10,311 nt of DNA from an uncultured Gluconobacter sp. GTDB lineage: Bacteria; Pseudomonadota; Alphaproteobacteria; Acetobacterales; Acetobacteraceae. Below the pieces are notes generated by a model that was not told where the DNA came from, did no database searches, and saw nothing but the letters and a program-made list of their open reading frames with translations. Shown piece after piece: positions 1 through 8,363 of the stretch (within the stretch, counting starts at the first letter, position 1; every line of letters starts with the position of its first letter). Both the position numbers and the translations under genes were made by a program. The stretch lies in assembly GCA_937880175.1 (NCBI GenBank), contig CALFLO010000126.1, forward strand, positions 1 to 10,311, in the 5' to 3' direction.

Positions 1-1
1 A

Positions 2-502
2 ATGCCACCCCGAGGCCTCGCCCGACTGCTCGCCCCGGTCCTGCGTCAGGTGTCGGTCAACTGGCATCTCTATCCGGTCGGGTTTCTTTTCGGTCTGGGC
101 TTCGATACCGCTTCGGAAATCAGCCTTCTGGGCATCTCCATCGTCCAGACCCAGCATGGCCTGCCGATCTGGCAGATCATGATGTTTCCGCTGCTCTTCA
201 CTGCCGGAATGGCCCTGCTGGACACGGCCGACAGCGTCCTGATGCACGGTCTGTACCGAAGGGCAGGCCGCAGGGCGAACTGGAATCTGACCCTGACCGC
301 TGCCTCCGTTCTGCTGGCGCTCGCGATTGCGGGGATCGAACTGGTGAACCTCCTCGCGGACCATCTGCCGGGGCTGGAAACGCTCACATCTCTCGCCAGC
401 CTGCTATCCGATCATTTTGAACTGATCGGCGCTGCCGTCTTCTGCGCCTCCGTCTTCGGATGGCTCCTGCTCCGCTCCAGCCGCGAAGAGCTTGCATCAT
501 GA
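2..502 (+). CDS. HoxN/HupN/NixA-family nickel (cobalt) permease, C-terminal half (5' partial)
   Basis: Inner-membrane importer that would supply Ni2+ for the urease encoded directly downstream. The visible 166 residues contain two NiCoT family signatures: LGFDTASEI at about residues 32-40, preceded by the typical WHLYPVGFLFG stretch, and GMALLDTAD at about 69-77. Roughly four hydrophobic segments can be seen (about 25-47, 59-73, 98-118, 139-159). The family is normally 330-350 residues, and its metal-binding H-x4-DH motif in an early helix is not in the window, so the gene must continue upstream; the ATG at position 2 is an internal Met, not the start. The stop overlaps the ureD start as ATGA, so nickel uptake is probably co-translated with the urease genes. 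Nickel rather than cobalt is inferred from the neighbours. This is a secondary transporter with no ABC component. Confidence 0.93.
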   Translation: MPPRGLARLLAPVLRQVSVNWHLYPVGFLFGLGFDTASEISLLGISIVQTQHGLPIWQIMMFPLLFTAGMALLDTADSVLMHGLYRRAGRRANWNLTLTAASVLLALAIAGIELVNLLADHLPGLETLTSLASLLSDHFELIGAAVFCASVFGWLLLRSSREELAS

Positions 503-1326
503 CCACGACAGCCCTTCAGCGCGCCCGGGGCTGGTTCGGCCTGACGGCAAAACTCCGCGACGGGCAGAGCGTCCGCGACGAACTGGAGCAGGGCGGATGT
601 TGCCGCCTCCTGTTCCCGCGCGTGAACGGCGCGTCTCTGGAAGCCGTCACCGTCAACATTTCCGGCGGCATCGCAGGCGGAGACCGGATTGAAGGCCGGA
701 TCGCCTGCGCGCCGGACACGGAACTGCTGGTCACATCGCAGGCCGCGGAACGCATCTACCGCGCCCGCGCCAGCGACACACCGCCCGAAATCCTCACCTC
801 CTGCCACATCGCGGCCCGCGCCAGACTGGACTGGCTGCCCCACGGAACGATCTTCTTCGATGGCAGCCAGCTCCGCCGACACATGACGGTGGACATGGAG
901 GCCTCGTCCAGTTTCCTTTTCCTTGAAAGCCGGATGTTCGGCCGCACCGGCTCGGGCGAAATCCTGCAAACACTGGCCCTGCGGGACCGGCTGACAGTCC
1001 GGCGGGACGACCGCCTCATTCTGGAAGACCTCGTGCGGCTGGAAAGCCGCGATGTCTCCGCCCTGATGGCCCGCAAAGCCATGAGCGCGGACCAGCTCGC
1101 GGTCGCCACGCTGGTTCTGGTCTCACCGCTCGCGGAAACGTATCTCGGCGCCGTGCGCGCGGTGCTGGACGCCATCGCGCCGCATGAGTTTGCAGCATCG
1201 GCGTGGAATGGCATGCTGGTCATCCGCGGGGTGGCGTCGGGCGGCTGGCCGCTGGAAAAGACGATCAGACAGATCCTGCCGGTCCTGCGGGACGGGCGCC
1301 CCATGCCGGCCACATGGCGGTCATGA
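499..1326 (+). CDS. ureD: Urease accessory protein UreD
   Basis: Scaffold that binds apo-urease and, with UreF and UreG, helps deliver nickel to the active site in the cytoplasm. The 275-residue product has the family blocks in order: VNISGGIAGGDR (about 52-63, usual form NxSGGLxGGD), TSQAAERIYRA (about 79-89), LDWLPHGTIFFDGSQ (about 110-124) and the GRTGSGE block (about 148-154). An upstream in-frame ATG at 460 would add 13 residues lying inside the permease gene. The ATG at 499 is preferred because it forms an ATGA overlap with the permease stop, has a weak purine stretch GAAGAG at 485-490, and gives the usual UreD N-terminus. First gene of the ureDABCEFG series; a 25-base gap follows before ureA. 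Length is normal and nothing looks broken. Confidence 0.95.
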   Translation: MTTTALQRARGWFGLTAKLRDGQSVRDELEQGGCCRLLFPRVNGASLEAVTVNISGGIAGGDRIEGRIACAPDTELLVTSQAAERIYRARASDTPPEILTSCHIAARARLDWLPHGTIFFDGSQLRRHMTVDMEASSSFLFLESRMFGRTGSGEILQTLALRDRLTVRRDDRLILEDLVRLESRDVSALMARKAMSADQLAVATLVLVSPLAETYLGAVRAVLDAIAPHEFAASAWNGMLVIRGVASGGWPLEKTIRQILPVLRDGRPMPATWRS

Positions 1327-1341
1327 CACAGAGTTCGGAAC

Positions 1342-1345
1342 GGAG
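1342..1345 (+). promoter_or_regulatory. Ribosome binding site for ureA
   Basis: GGAG lies 6 bases before the ATG at 1352, in the 25-base gap between ureD and ureA. It fixes the ureA start: the same open frame runs upstream to 1184, but that extension overlaps ureD and does not resemble UreA. This is one of the few junctions in the operon with a free-standing Shine-Dalgarno sequence. Confidence 0.7.
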
Positions 1346-1351
1346 CAGGAC

Positions 1352-1654
1352 ATGAAACTTACCCCCCGGGAAAAGGACAAGCTGCTGGTGGCTATGGCGG
1401 CAAACGTCGCGCGCCGCCGGCTGGAACGCGGTGTCGTGCTCAATTATCCGGAAGCCGTGGCCCTCATCACCGATCACGTCGTCGAAGGCGCGCGGGACGG
1501 CAAAAGCGTGTCCGAACTCATGGCCAGTGGCGGCCGTGTTCTGACGCGCGACCAGGTCATGCAGGGCGTGGCCGAAATGATTCATGACGTGCAGGTGGAA
1601 GCGACCTTCCCCGATGGCACAAAGCTGGTGACCGTTCATGACCCGATACGCTGA
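1352..1654 (+). CDS. ureA: Urease subunit gamma UreA
   Basis: Small structural subunit of the cytoplasmic urease (UreABC)3 that hydrolyses urea to ammonia and carbamate. The 100-residue product is exactly the usual length and carries the family pattern throughout: MKLTPREKDKLL at the N-terminus, RRRLERGVVLNYPEAVALI at about 21-39, a central EGARDGKSVSELM at about 45-57, and the VEATFPDGTKLVTVHDPI end. The start has GGAG 6 bases upstream. The last 17 bases overlap the start of ureB. Gamma and beta subunits are separate here, as in most bacteria, and not fused as in Helicobacter. Confidence 0.97.
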   Translation: MKLTPREKDKLLVAMAANVARRRLERGVVLNYPEAVALITDHVVEGARDGKSVSELMASGGRVLTRDQVMQGVAEMIHDVQVEATFPDGTKLVTVHDPIR

Positions 1655-1981
1655 ATCCCTCGCAGCCGGTGCCATTCCCGGCGAAATCCTGCCCGCCGAA
1701 GGCGAGATCGTCCTCAACGAAGGCCAGCCGCGCCAGACACTTCTGGTGACCAATACTGGCGACCGGCCGGTGCAGGTCGGCAGCCATTATCATTTTGCCG
1801 AGGTCAATCCGGCCCTGAAATTCGACCGCACGCAGGCTACAGGCTGGCGTCTGGACGTCGCGTCGGGTGGGGCCATCCGGTTTGAACCGGGACAGGACCG
1901 TGAAGTCACGCTCGTCCCCCTGCGCGGCCTGCGGCGCGTCGTGGGCTTCCGGGGCGATGTCATGGGGAGTGTGGATCAGTG

Positions 1982-1982
<1 letters not shown>
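1638..1982 (+). CDS. ureB: Urease subunit beta UreB
   Basis: Beta structural subunit of urease, packing against UreA and UreC. The 114-residue product has the IPGEILPAEGEI opening typical of the family (about 13-24), NTGDRPVQVGSHYHFAEVNP (about 39-58), FEPGQDREVTLVPL (about 81-94) and the terminal GFRGDVMG block. Many UreB proteins start right at the IPGE element and are 101-106 residues; this one has about 12 extra residues (MTRYAESLAAGA) because the only ATG available lies 17 bases inside ureA. No ATG, GTG or TTG codon closer to IPGE was seen, so the extension seems real. The stop TGA overlaps the ATG start of ureC (TGATG). Confidence 0.96.
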
Positions 1983-3684
<1,702 letters not shown>

Positions 3685-3685
<1 letters not shown>

Positions 3686-4179
3686 TGACCCAAATCCTGG
3701 ATATCCTTCCCGCCGGAAGCTGGCCCGAAACCGAGGCGAGCGGCACCTTCGCCGCCGATTATGAAGGGCGGCACCGTCGCCGGATGATGCTGACCCTGCA
3801 AAACGGCGAGAAAATCCGGCTGGAGCTGGAACATGCCCGCCTGCTTCAGGCCGGGGAGGGGCTGCGTCTGGAGGATGGCCGCATCATCCGCGTGGAAGCC
3901 CTGCCCGAAGAGCTGATGGAAGTCACGGCCCACAGCCCCCTGCAACTGCTTCAGCTCGCATGGCATCTGGGCAACCGTCACCTGCCCGCCGCCATCGCCG
4001 AACATCGCATCCTCGTGCGCTACGATCACGTCATCGCCGACATGATCCACGGTCTGGGCGGCCATGTGAAACGGGTGGAAGCCCCGTTCGACCCGGAAAG
4101 CGGGGCCTATGCCTCCCGCGCGGGCGGCCACGAACCGCACCACCACGGGGACGGGCACCATCACCACACGCATGACTGA
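3685..4179 (+). CDS. ureE: Urease accessory protein UreE (nickel metallochaperone)
   Basis: Dimeric nickel-binding chaperone that hands Ni2+ to UreG and the UreDFG-apourease complex. The 164-residue product shows the family core: an N-terminal peptide-binding domain (about 1-75), then the metal-binding domain with GNRHLP (about 96-101), RYDHVIADMI (about 112-121) and GGHV..V..PF.PESGAY (about 125-142). The C-terminus is a histidine-rich tail: of the last 16 residues (149-164) nine are His. Such tails are known in some UreE proteins and are thought to store or concentrate nickel. The start ATG overlaps the ureC stop by one base, and the end overlaps ureF by 8 bases, so the His codons also contain the ureF upstream region. 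Confidence 0.96.
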
Positions 4180-4858
4180 AACCCCGCTCCCGCAGACAGG
4201 CGCCGCCTTCCTGCGCCTCCTGTCATGGGTGTCGCCAGCCTTTCCAACGGGCGGATACGCCTACAGCCACGGTCTGGAATGGGCGGTGGAAAGCGGAGAC
4301 GTCACGGATGTCGCCACACTCTGCGACTGGATCGGCTGCCTGCTGGAGCACGGCGCGCCGGGCAGCGACCTGATTATCCTTCAGGAGGCCTGGAGCGCCG
4401 CGCCTGACATGCCCCGCCTGCGCGCTCTGGCGGAATTTGCCTGCGCCTGCGCCTCATCGCGGGAGCGCTATGACGAAACAGTCTATCAGGGCGAAGCCTT
4501 CCTCAAGGCCGCGTCCGTCTGGCCGGTCACGCCCGATCCGTCCGAACTGCGCGGCACGCGCTGGCCGCTGCCGGTCGCGCAGGGGCTGGTCTTCCGGCGC
4601 GGCGGCATCACGCGGGAGCAGGCGCTGCTGTCGGGTGGATACGCCACCATCGCCGCCCTCGTCTCCGCGGCGGTGCGTCTGGTCCCGCTCGGGCAGACGG
4701 ACGGCCTGCACGCTCTGGCCCGGCTGGAACCGCGTCTCTCACGCGCCGTAACTGCCACGGAACACCGGACCCTGGACGATGTCGGAGGCGCGTGCTTCCG
4801 CTCCGACCTCGCGGCCATGCATCACGAAACCCAGACAACGAGGTTGTTCAGAACATGA
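4172..4858 (+). CDS. ureF: Urease accessory protein UreF
   Basis: Accessory protein that bridges UreD and UreG during nickel insertion into apo-urease. The 228-residue product, mostly helical by composition, has the family opening LLSWVSPAFPTGGYAYSHGLEWAVESG (about 14-40), here written in two parts because the block is long, and later the segment ERYDETVYQGEAFL (about 97-110). The frame is open upstream to 4109, but that part would be the out-of-frame reading of the UreE His tail; the ATG at 4172 gives a normal UreF N-terminus and an 8-base overlap with ureE. No clear Shine-Dalgarno sequence is visible, which suggests translational coupling. The stop overlaps ureG as ATGA. Confidence 0.95.
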   Translation: MTETPLPQTGAAFLRLLSWVSPAFPTGGYAYSHGLEWAVESGDVTDVATLCDWIGCLLEHGAPGSDLIILQEAWSAAPDMPRLRALAEFACACASSRERYDETVYQGEAFLKAASVWPVTPDPSELRGTRWPLPVAQGLVFRRGGITREQALLSGGYATIAALVSAAVRLVPLGQTDGLHALARLEPRLSRAVTATEHRTLDDVGGACFRSDLAAMHHETQTTRLFRT

Positions 4859-5469
4859 CAAAAGCAAAACACGGCCCGCTGCGGGTCGGCATCGGCGGAC
4901 CGGTGGGGACGGGCAAGACAGCCCTGATGGATGCCCTGTGCCGGACGTTCCGCGACGCGTACAACATCGCCGCCATCACGAACGACATCTACACGCGCGA
5001 AGACGCCGAGTTCCTGACCCGCGCGGGCTCCCTCCCGCCGGAACGGATCAAGGGGATCGAAACGGGCGGCTGCCCCCATACGGCCATCCGCGAAGACGCC
5101 AGCATCAATCTGGCGGGCATCGCCGAACTGACGGAACGCTTCGAGGGGCTGGATCTGGTTCTGGTGGAAAGCGGCGGGGACAATCTGGCCGCAACCTTCA
5201 GCCCCGAACTGGCGGACCTGACGATCTATGTGATCGACGTCTCGGCCGGGGACAAAATCCCCCGCAAGGGCGGCCCCGGCATTACCCGGAGCGACCTTCT
5301 GGTCATCAACAAGATCGATCTCGCACCCTATGTCGGGGCCGATCTGGGCGTGATGGACCGCGACAGCAAAAAGATGCGCGGCACGCGGCCCTTCATTTTC
5401 GCCAATATCCGCGCGGGCGAAGGTGTGCCTGAAATCGCCCGATTCATCGTCGAACAGGGCGGCCTCTGA
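4855..5469 (+). CDS. ureG: Urease accessory protein UreG (SIMIBI GTPase)
   Basis: GTPase that carries nickel and drives its transfer into urease together with UreD and UreF. The 204-residue product has the P-loop GGPVGTGKT (14-22), the nickel-binding Cys-Pro-His motif in GGCPHTAIREDAS (71-83, Cys73 and His75), ESGGDNLAATFSPELAD (105-121), and the guanine-specificity motif NKIDLAPYVGADL (152-164). Length is typical. An in-frame extension to 4792 is rejected because it lies within ureF; the ATG at 4855 makes an ATGA overlap with the ureF stop and has GAGG at 4840-4843, rather far upstream. This is the last gene of the urease operon; the hairpin 8 bases past its stop probably ends the transcript. 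Confidence 0.97.
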   Translation: MTKAKHGPLRVGIGGPVGTGKTALMDALCRTFRDAYNIAAITNDIYTREDAEFLTRAGSLPPERIKGIETGGCPHTAIREDASINLAGIAELTERFEGLDLVLVESGGDNLAATFSPELADLTIYVIDVSAGDKIPRKGGPGITRSDLLVINKIDLAPYVGADLGVMDRDSKKMRGTRPFIFANIRAGEGVPEIARFIVEQGGL

Positions 5470-5476
5470 AGGCCGG

Positions 5477-5507
5477 TTCTGGCTGCCCCGAGGCGGGGCA
5501 GCCAGAA
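5477..5507. terminator. Bidirectional hairpin terminator between convergent operons
   Basis: A perfect 13-base inverted repeat: TTCTGGCTGCCCC at 5477-5489 and GGGGCAGCCAGAA at 5495-5507, with loop GAGGC (or a 14-pair stem with a 3-base AGG loop). It fills most of the 45-base gap between the ureG stop (5469) and the ocd stop (5515), which are convergent, so it could end both transcripts. Neither side has a clear T-run, so it may be Rho-assisted or act as an mRNA 3'-end stabiliser rather than as a classic intrinsic terminator. Confidence 0.72.
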
Positions 5508-5514
5508 GCCTGTC

Positions 5515-6585
5515 TCAGGGCGTGTCTGCGCCCTTGGAGCGCTGAAGCATCCCGAACAGATCGCGCGGATCATCCGGGTCGGCCAGCATATCGAGCTTCT
5601 CATACAGGCCGGTGGCGTCCAGCCTGTCGCGCACATAGCGCAGCGCCGAGAAATCCTCGATCGCAAAACCCACGGAATCAAACAGCGTGATCTGGCTCTC
5701 ACTGGCGCGGCCCTTTGCCTCGCCGTTGATGACCTGCCACAGCTCCGTTACCGGATGGTCTTCGGGAAGCTGCTGGATCTCGCCTTCGATGCGCGTCTGC
5801 GGCGGATATTCCGCAAAGATGGAGGACCGCAGCAGGATATCGCGCTGAAGCTCCGTCTTGCCCGGGCAGTCCCCGCCCACCGCATTGATGTGAATCCCCG
5901 CGCCAACCATGTTGTCGGACAGGATCGTCGCGCACTGCTTGTCGGCCGTGACGGTCGTGATGATGTCCGCCCCGTCCACAGCCTCTTCGCTGGTGTCGCA
6001 GATCGTGATGTCGAAGCCCTGTCCGCTCAGGTTGCGGGCACATTTTTCCGAAGCCGCCCGGTCCAGATCATACAGCCGCAGCGCCTTGATCCCGACGATC
6101 TCGCGGAACGCCATGGCCTGGAACTCGGACTGCGCGCCATTGCCGATAATGGCCATCGTCTTCGAGTTCGCGGGGGCGAGGTATTTTGCCGCCATGGCCG
6201 ATGTCGCAGCCGTGCGCAGCGCCGTCAGCAGCGTCATTTCCGACAGCAGCACCGGATAGCCGGACGCCACATCCGCCAGCATCCCGAACGCCGTCACGGT
6301 CTGAAGGCCTTCCTTCATGTTCTTCGGATGGCCGTTGACGTATTTGAACCCGTACAGGCTGCTGTCGCTCGTCGGCATCAGCTCGATGACGCCTTCGGCC
6401 GAATGCGCCGCCACGCGCGGGGTCTTGTCGAACTCCGGCCAGCGCTTGAAATCGGCCTCAAGATACTCCGCAAGCTCGCGCAGGAAAGTCTCGATCCCGA
6501 TGGTATGAACCAGCGCCATCATGTTCTCGACCGAGACGAACGGCACGAAAGCAAGATGGGAAGGGGCAGGGGCGAAGGAAGGCAT
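5515..6585 (-). CDS. ocd: Ornithine cyclodeaminase
   Basis: NAD-dependent enzyme of the OCD/mu-crystallin family that converts L-ornithine to L-proline and ammonia. The 356-residue product has the diagnostic OCD pattern: Lys81 in YGFKYVNGHP (78-87), Arg124 in LLTALRTAATSA (119-130), the Rossmann dinucleotide loop IIGNGAQSEFQ (146-156), an acidic strand end LYDLD (171-175), and NAVGGDCPGKTEL (234-246), whose Asp239 matches the catalytic Asp known from Pseudomonas ornithine cyclodeaminase. LFDSVGFAIEDFSALRYV (301-318) is also typical. These blocks favour true OCD over alanine dehydrogenase or lysine/ketimine homologues. The ATG at 6585 is one base past the arginase stop; an upstream in-frame start at 6627 would run into arginase. 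It uses the product of that neighbour. Confidence 0.94.
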   Translation of the reverse strand: MPSFAPAPSHLAFVPFVSVENMMALVHTIGIETFLRELAEYLEADFKRWPEFDKTPRVAAHSAEGVIELMPTSDSSLYGFKYVNGHPKNMKEGLQTVTAFGMLADVASGYPVLLSEMTLLTALRTAATSAMAAKYLAPANSKTMAIIGNGAQSEFQAMAFREIVGIKALRLYDLDRAASEKCARNLSGQGFDITICDTSEEAVDGADIITTVTADKQCATILSDNMVGAGIHINAVGGDCPGKTELQRDILLRSSIFAEYPPQTRIEGEIQQLPEDHPVTELWQVINGEAKGRASESQITLFDSVGFAIEDFSALRYVRDRLDATGLYEKLDMLADPDDPRDLFGMLQRSKGADTP

Positions 6586-6586
6586 C

Positions 6587-7510
6587 TCAGTAGGTCCTTG
6601 TCTTGCGTTCGAGAACACGGCGGCCAAAGAGACTGGCGGCCAGATCGGTCATCAGCAGGGCGGTCTTGGCCCGCACATCGAGGAACGGATTGAGCTCCGC
6701 CAGATCCAGCGACGTCACAAGCCCGCTGTCATGCAGCATCTCCATGATGAGATGCGCCTCACGGAAGGTCGCCCCGCCATTGACGGTCGTCCCCACGGCC
6801 GGCGCGATATCCGGATCCAGGAAATCCACATCCAGACTGACATGCAACCGGCCATTGGCCGCGCGAACACGGTCCAGAAAACCGTTCAGCGGGCCAACGA
6901 TGCCCTGCTCGTCAATCGCACGCATGTCGAAAACCGTAATGCCGATCTCTGCCACATGCCGCTTCTCGGCCTGATCGACCGAGCGGATGCCCATCATGCA
7001 CATATTGCGCGGATCGACAGGGGCCGCAGGTGGCGGAAAGCCCTCAAAACCCGCCTGACCCGTGAAATACGCCACAGGCGTGCCATGCAGATTGCCGCTC
7101 GTCGTCGTATGAAGCGTATGCAGATCCGTATGCGCATCCAGCCACAGCACGAACTGGGGCTGCCCCAGATCCTGCGCATGACGCGCCACACCCGAGACCG
7201 TTCCGGCCGACATGGAGTGATCGCCGCCGAGGAAAATCGGAAAGTCACAGGCCTTGGCCATCTCATAGGCGCGCTCGCCAACGCTCTTCGTCCAGGCGAT
7301 GATCGCATCCAGATTGCGCACGGCGGGGTTGGGATGGCTGACATCCGGCATCGCCGCAGGCACGGCATCCCCCACATCCGCAACCTTCCATCCAAGCTCC
7401 TGAAGGATCTCGGGCAGCCCTGCAATGCGGAAGGCCGTCGGGCCCATGATGCATCCCCGCTCGGAGGTTCCGCTCTGGGTCGGGACACCCAGAATCTGGC
7501 ACGTCTTCAT
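6587..7510 (-). CDS. rocF: Arginase
   Basis: Manganese enzyme of the ureohydrolase family that splits L-arginine into L-ornithine and urea. The 307-residue product has all six expected metal ligands: His98 (GGDHS), Asp125, His127 and Asp129 (DAHTDLHT), and Asp227 and Asp229 (SLDVDFLDP). GNLHGTPVAY (139-148) and the later LAELNPFLD (270-278) are arginase-type rather than agmatinase-type features. A strong AGGAG lies 5 bases before the ATG. The gene sits between the ABC ATPase gene and ocd, and its two products are the substrates of ocd (ornithine) and of the urease encoded on the other strand (urea). In Agrobacterium noc regions the equivalent gene is called arc. Confidence 0.96.
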   Translation of the reverse strand: MKTCQILGVPTQSGTSERGCIMGPTAFRIAGLPEILQELGWKVADVGDAVPAAMPDVSHPNPAVRNLDAIIAWTKSVGERAYEMAKACDFPIFLGGDHSMSAGTVSGVARHAQDLGQPQFVLWLDAHTDLHTLHTTTSGNLHGTPVAYFTGQAGFEGFPPPAAPVDPRNMCMMGIRSVDQAEKRHVAEIGITVFDMRAIDEQGIVGPLNGFLDRVRAANGRLHVSLDVDFLDPDIAPAVGTTVNGGATFREAHLIMEMLHDSGLVTSLDLAELNPFLDVRAKTALLMTDLAASLFGRRVLERKTRTY

Positions 7511-7515
7511 CTCAA

Positions 7516-7520
7516 CTCCT
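7516..7520 (-). promoter_or_regulatory. Ribosome binding site for arginase
   Basis: On the minus strand AGGAG lies 5 bases before the arginase ATG at 7510, the strongest Shine-Dalgarno match in the window. It partly overlaps a short dyad (CTATC-G-GATAG, 7519-7529). It suggests that arginase is translated independently and strongly rather than only by coupling to the ATPase gene upstream. Confidence 0.75.
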
Positions 7521-7529
7521 ATCCGATAG
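7519..7529. other. Short dyad overlapping the arginase ribosome binding site
   Basis: CTATC-C-GATAG on the plus strand: two perfect 5-base arms around one base, in the 33-base gap before arginase. It could be a small operator or could occur by chance. The arms are too short, and the loop too small, for a stable hairpin. Confidence 0.25.
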
Positions 7530-7543
7530 TCTGCGCCGGGGCC

Positions 7544-8332
7544 TCAGCCCTGTCGCGAAAAATGGCTGACAAACCTGTCAAAACGCTCATCCATCCCGCC
7601 TCTGAACAGATCCTGCGGGCTACCCTGAACACGGACCGTTCCCTTCTCCAGAAACACCACCCGGCTTGAGACATCCCGCGCAAATGCCATTTCATGCGTG
7701 ACAATCAGCATGGTCCTGCCCTCGGCGGCCAGATCCTGCATGACTTTCAGCACTTCTCCAACCAGCTCCGGATCCAGAGCGGACGTCGGCTCGTCAAACA
7801 GCAGCACCCGCGGGCGCATGACAATGGCGCGCGCAATCGCCGCACGCTGCTGCTGCCCGCCGGAAAGCTGGGACGGATAATAGTCCGCCCGCTCCAGCAG
7901 CCCCACGCGCTCCAGCGCCTGTTCGGCTTCCGCGCGGACCTCATGCCGGTTGCGCCCCTGAACATGGACCGGACCTTCCATGATGTTCTGCAAGACCGTC
8001 CGGTGACTCCACAGACAGAAATTCTGGAACACCATGCCAATCTGGGACCGCAGACGGTTGACCTGCCGCGCATCCGCAATCTGCTGCCCGCCCCCCTTCA
8101 CCCGGAAGCGCACATCCTCACCCAGCACATTGAGCGTGCCGCCCGAAGGAACTTCCAGCAGGTTCAGACAGCGCAGAAACGTGGATTTCCCCGACCCCGA
8201 AGCCCCGAGAATGGAAATCACTTCCCCCTCACGGGCTTCCAGATCAACACCCCGCAGGACATCCAGGGCGCCATAGCGTTTCGTCAGACCAACCGTCCTG
8301 ATGACGGGCGAGGCGGGCTGGATCGGTTCCAT
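7544..8332 (-). CDS. Polar/basic amino acid (opine-type) ABC transporter, ATP-binding protein
   Basis: Cytoplasmic ATPase powering uptake by the two permeases encoded just before it. The 262-residue product has Walker A GASGSGKST (43-51), Q-loop VFQNFCLWSHRTVLQNI (101-117), signature LSGGQQQR (156-163), Walker B VLLFDEPTSALDPE (176-189) and the H-loop VTHEM (211-215). The Q-loop stretch with LWSHxTVLxN is characteristic of the HisP/OccP/NocP group that imports histidine, lysine/arginine/ornithine or octopine/nopaline. The ATG at 8332 was chosen because GGAG lies 5 bases upstream and the 29-residue extension to 8419 overlaps the permease gene. 31 bases separate it from that permease and 33 from arginase. 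The substrate is inferred to be arginine or an arginine derivative from the neighbours; no binding protein gene is in the window. Confidence 0.93.
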   Translation of the reverse strand: MEPIQPASPVIRTVGLTKRYGALDVLRGVDLEAREGEVISILGASGSGKSTFLRCLNLLEVPSGGTLNVLGEDVRFRVKGGGQQIADARQVNRLRSQIGMVFQNFCLWSHRTVLQNIMEGPVHVQGRNRHEVRAEAEQALERVGLLERADYYPSQLSGGQQQRAAIARAIVMRPRVLLFDEPTSALDPELVGEVLKVMQDLAAEGRTMLIVTHEMAFARDVSSRVVFLEKGTVRVQGSPQDLFRGGMDERFDRFVSHFSRQG

Positions 8333-8337
8333 GAAAA

Positions 8338-8341
8338 CTCC
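8338..8341 (-). promoter_or_regulatory. Ribosome binding site for the ABC ATPase gene
   Basis: Minus-strand GGAG 5 bases before the ATG at 8332. It decides between this start and a longer open frame reaching 8419 that would overlap the end of the permease gene. Confidence 0.65.
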
Positions 8342-8363
8342 GGAAAAGACGGTGTGTCTGGGG

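Noticed and set aside
2..502. Treating the ATG at position 2 as the real start of a short 166-residue membrane protein.
   Set aside because: The family needs its N-terminal helices with the H-x4-DH metal site, and the frame starts at the window edge, so this is simply a cut gene.
1979..1981. GTG at 1979 as the true ureC start.
   Set aside because: Possible, with slightly better spacing from GGGAG, but the adjacent ATG at 1982 gives the standard residue numbering and the common TGATG junction. The difference is one residue.
6587..7510. Agmatinase or guanidinobutyrase instead of arginase.
   Set aside because: The GNLHGTPVAY block, overall length and the adjacent ornithine cyclodeaminase fit arginase; agmatinases have different sequence around the substrate loop.
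5755..7669. Long plus-strand open frames (about 312 and 382 codons) opposite ocd and arginase.
   Set aside because: The translations are Arg/His/Gln-rich and without recognisable motifs, while the minus-strand genes have complete catalytic motifs. These are codon-bias shadows.
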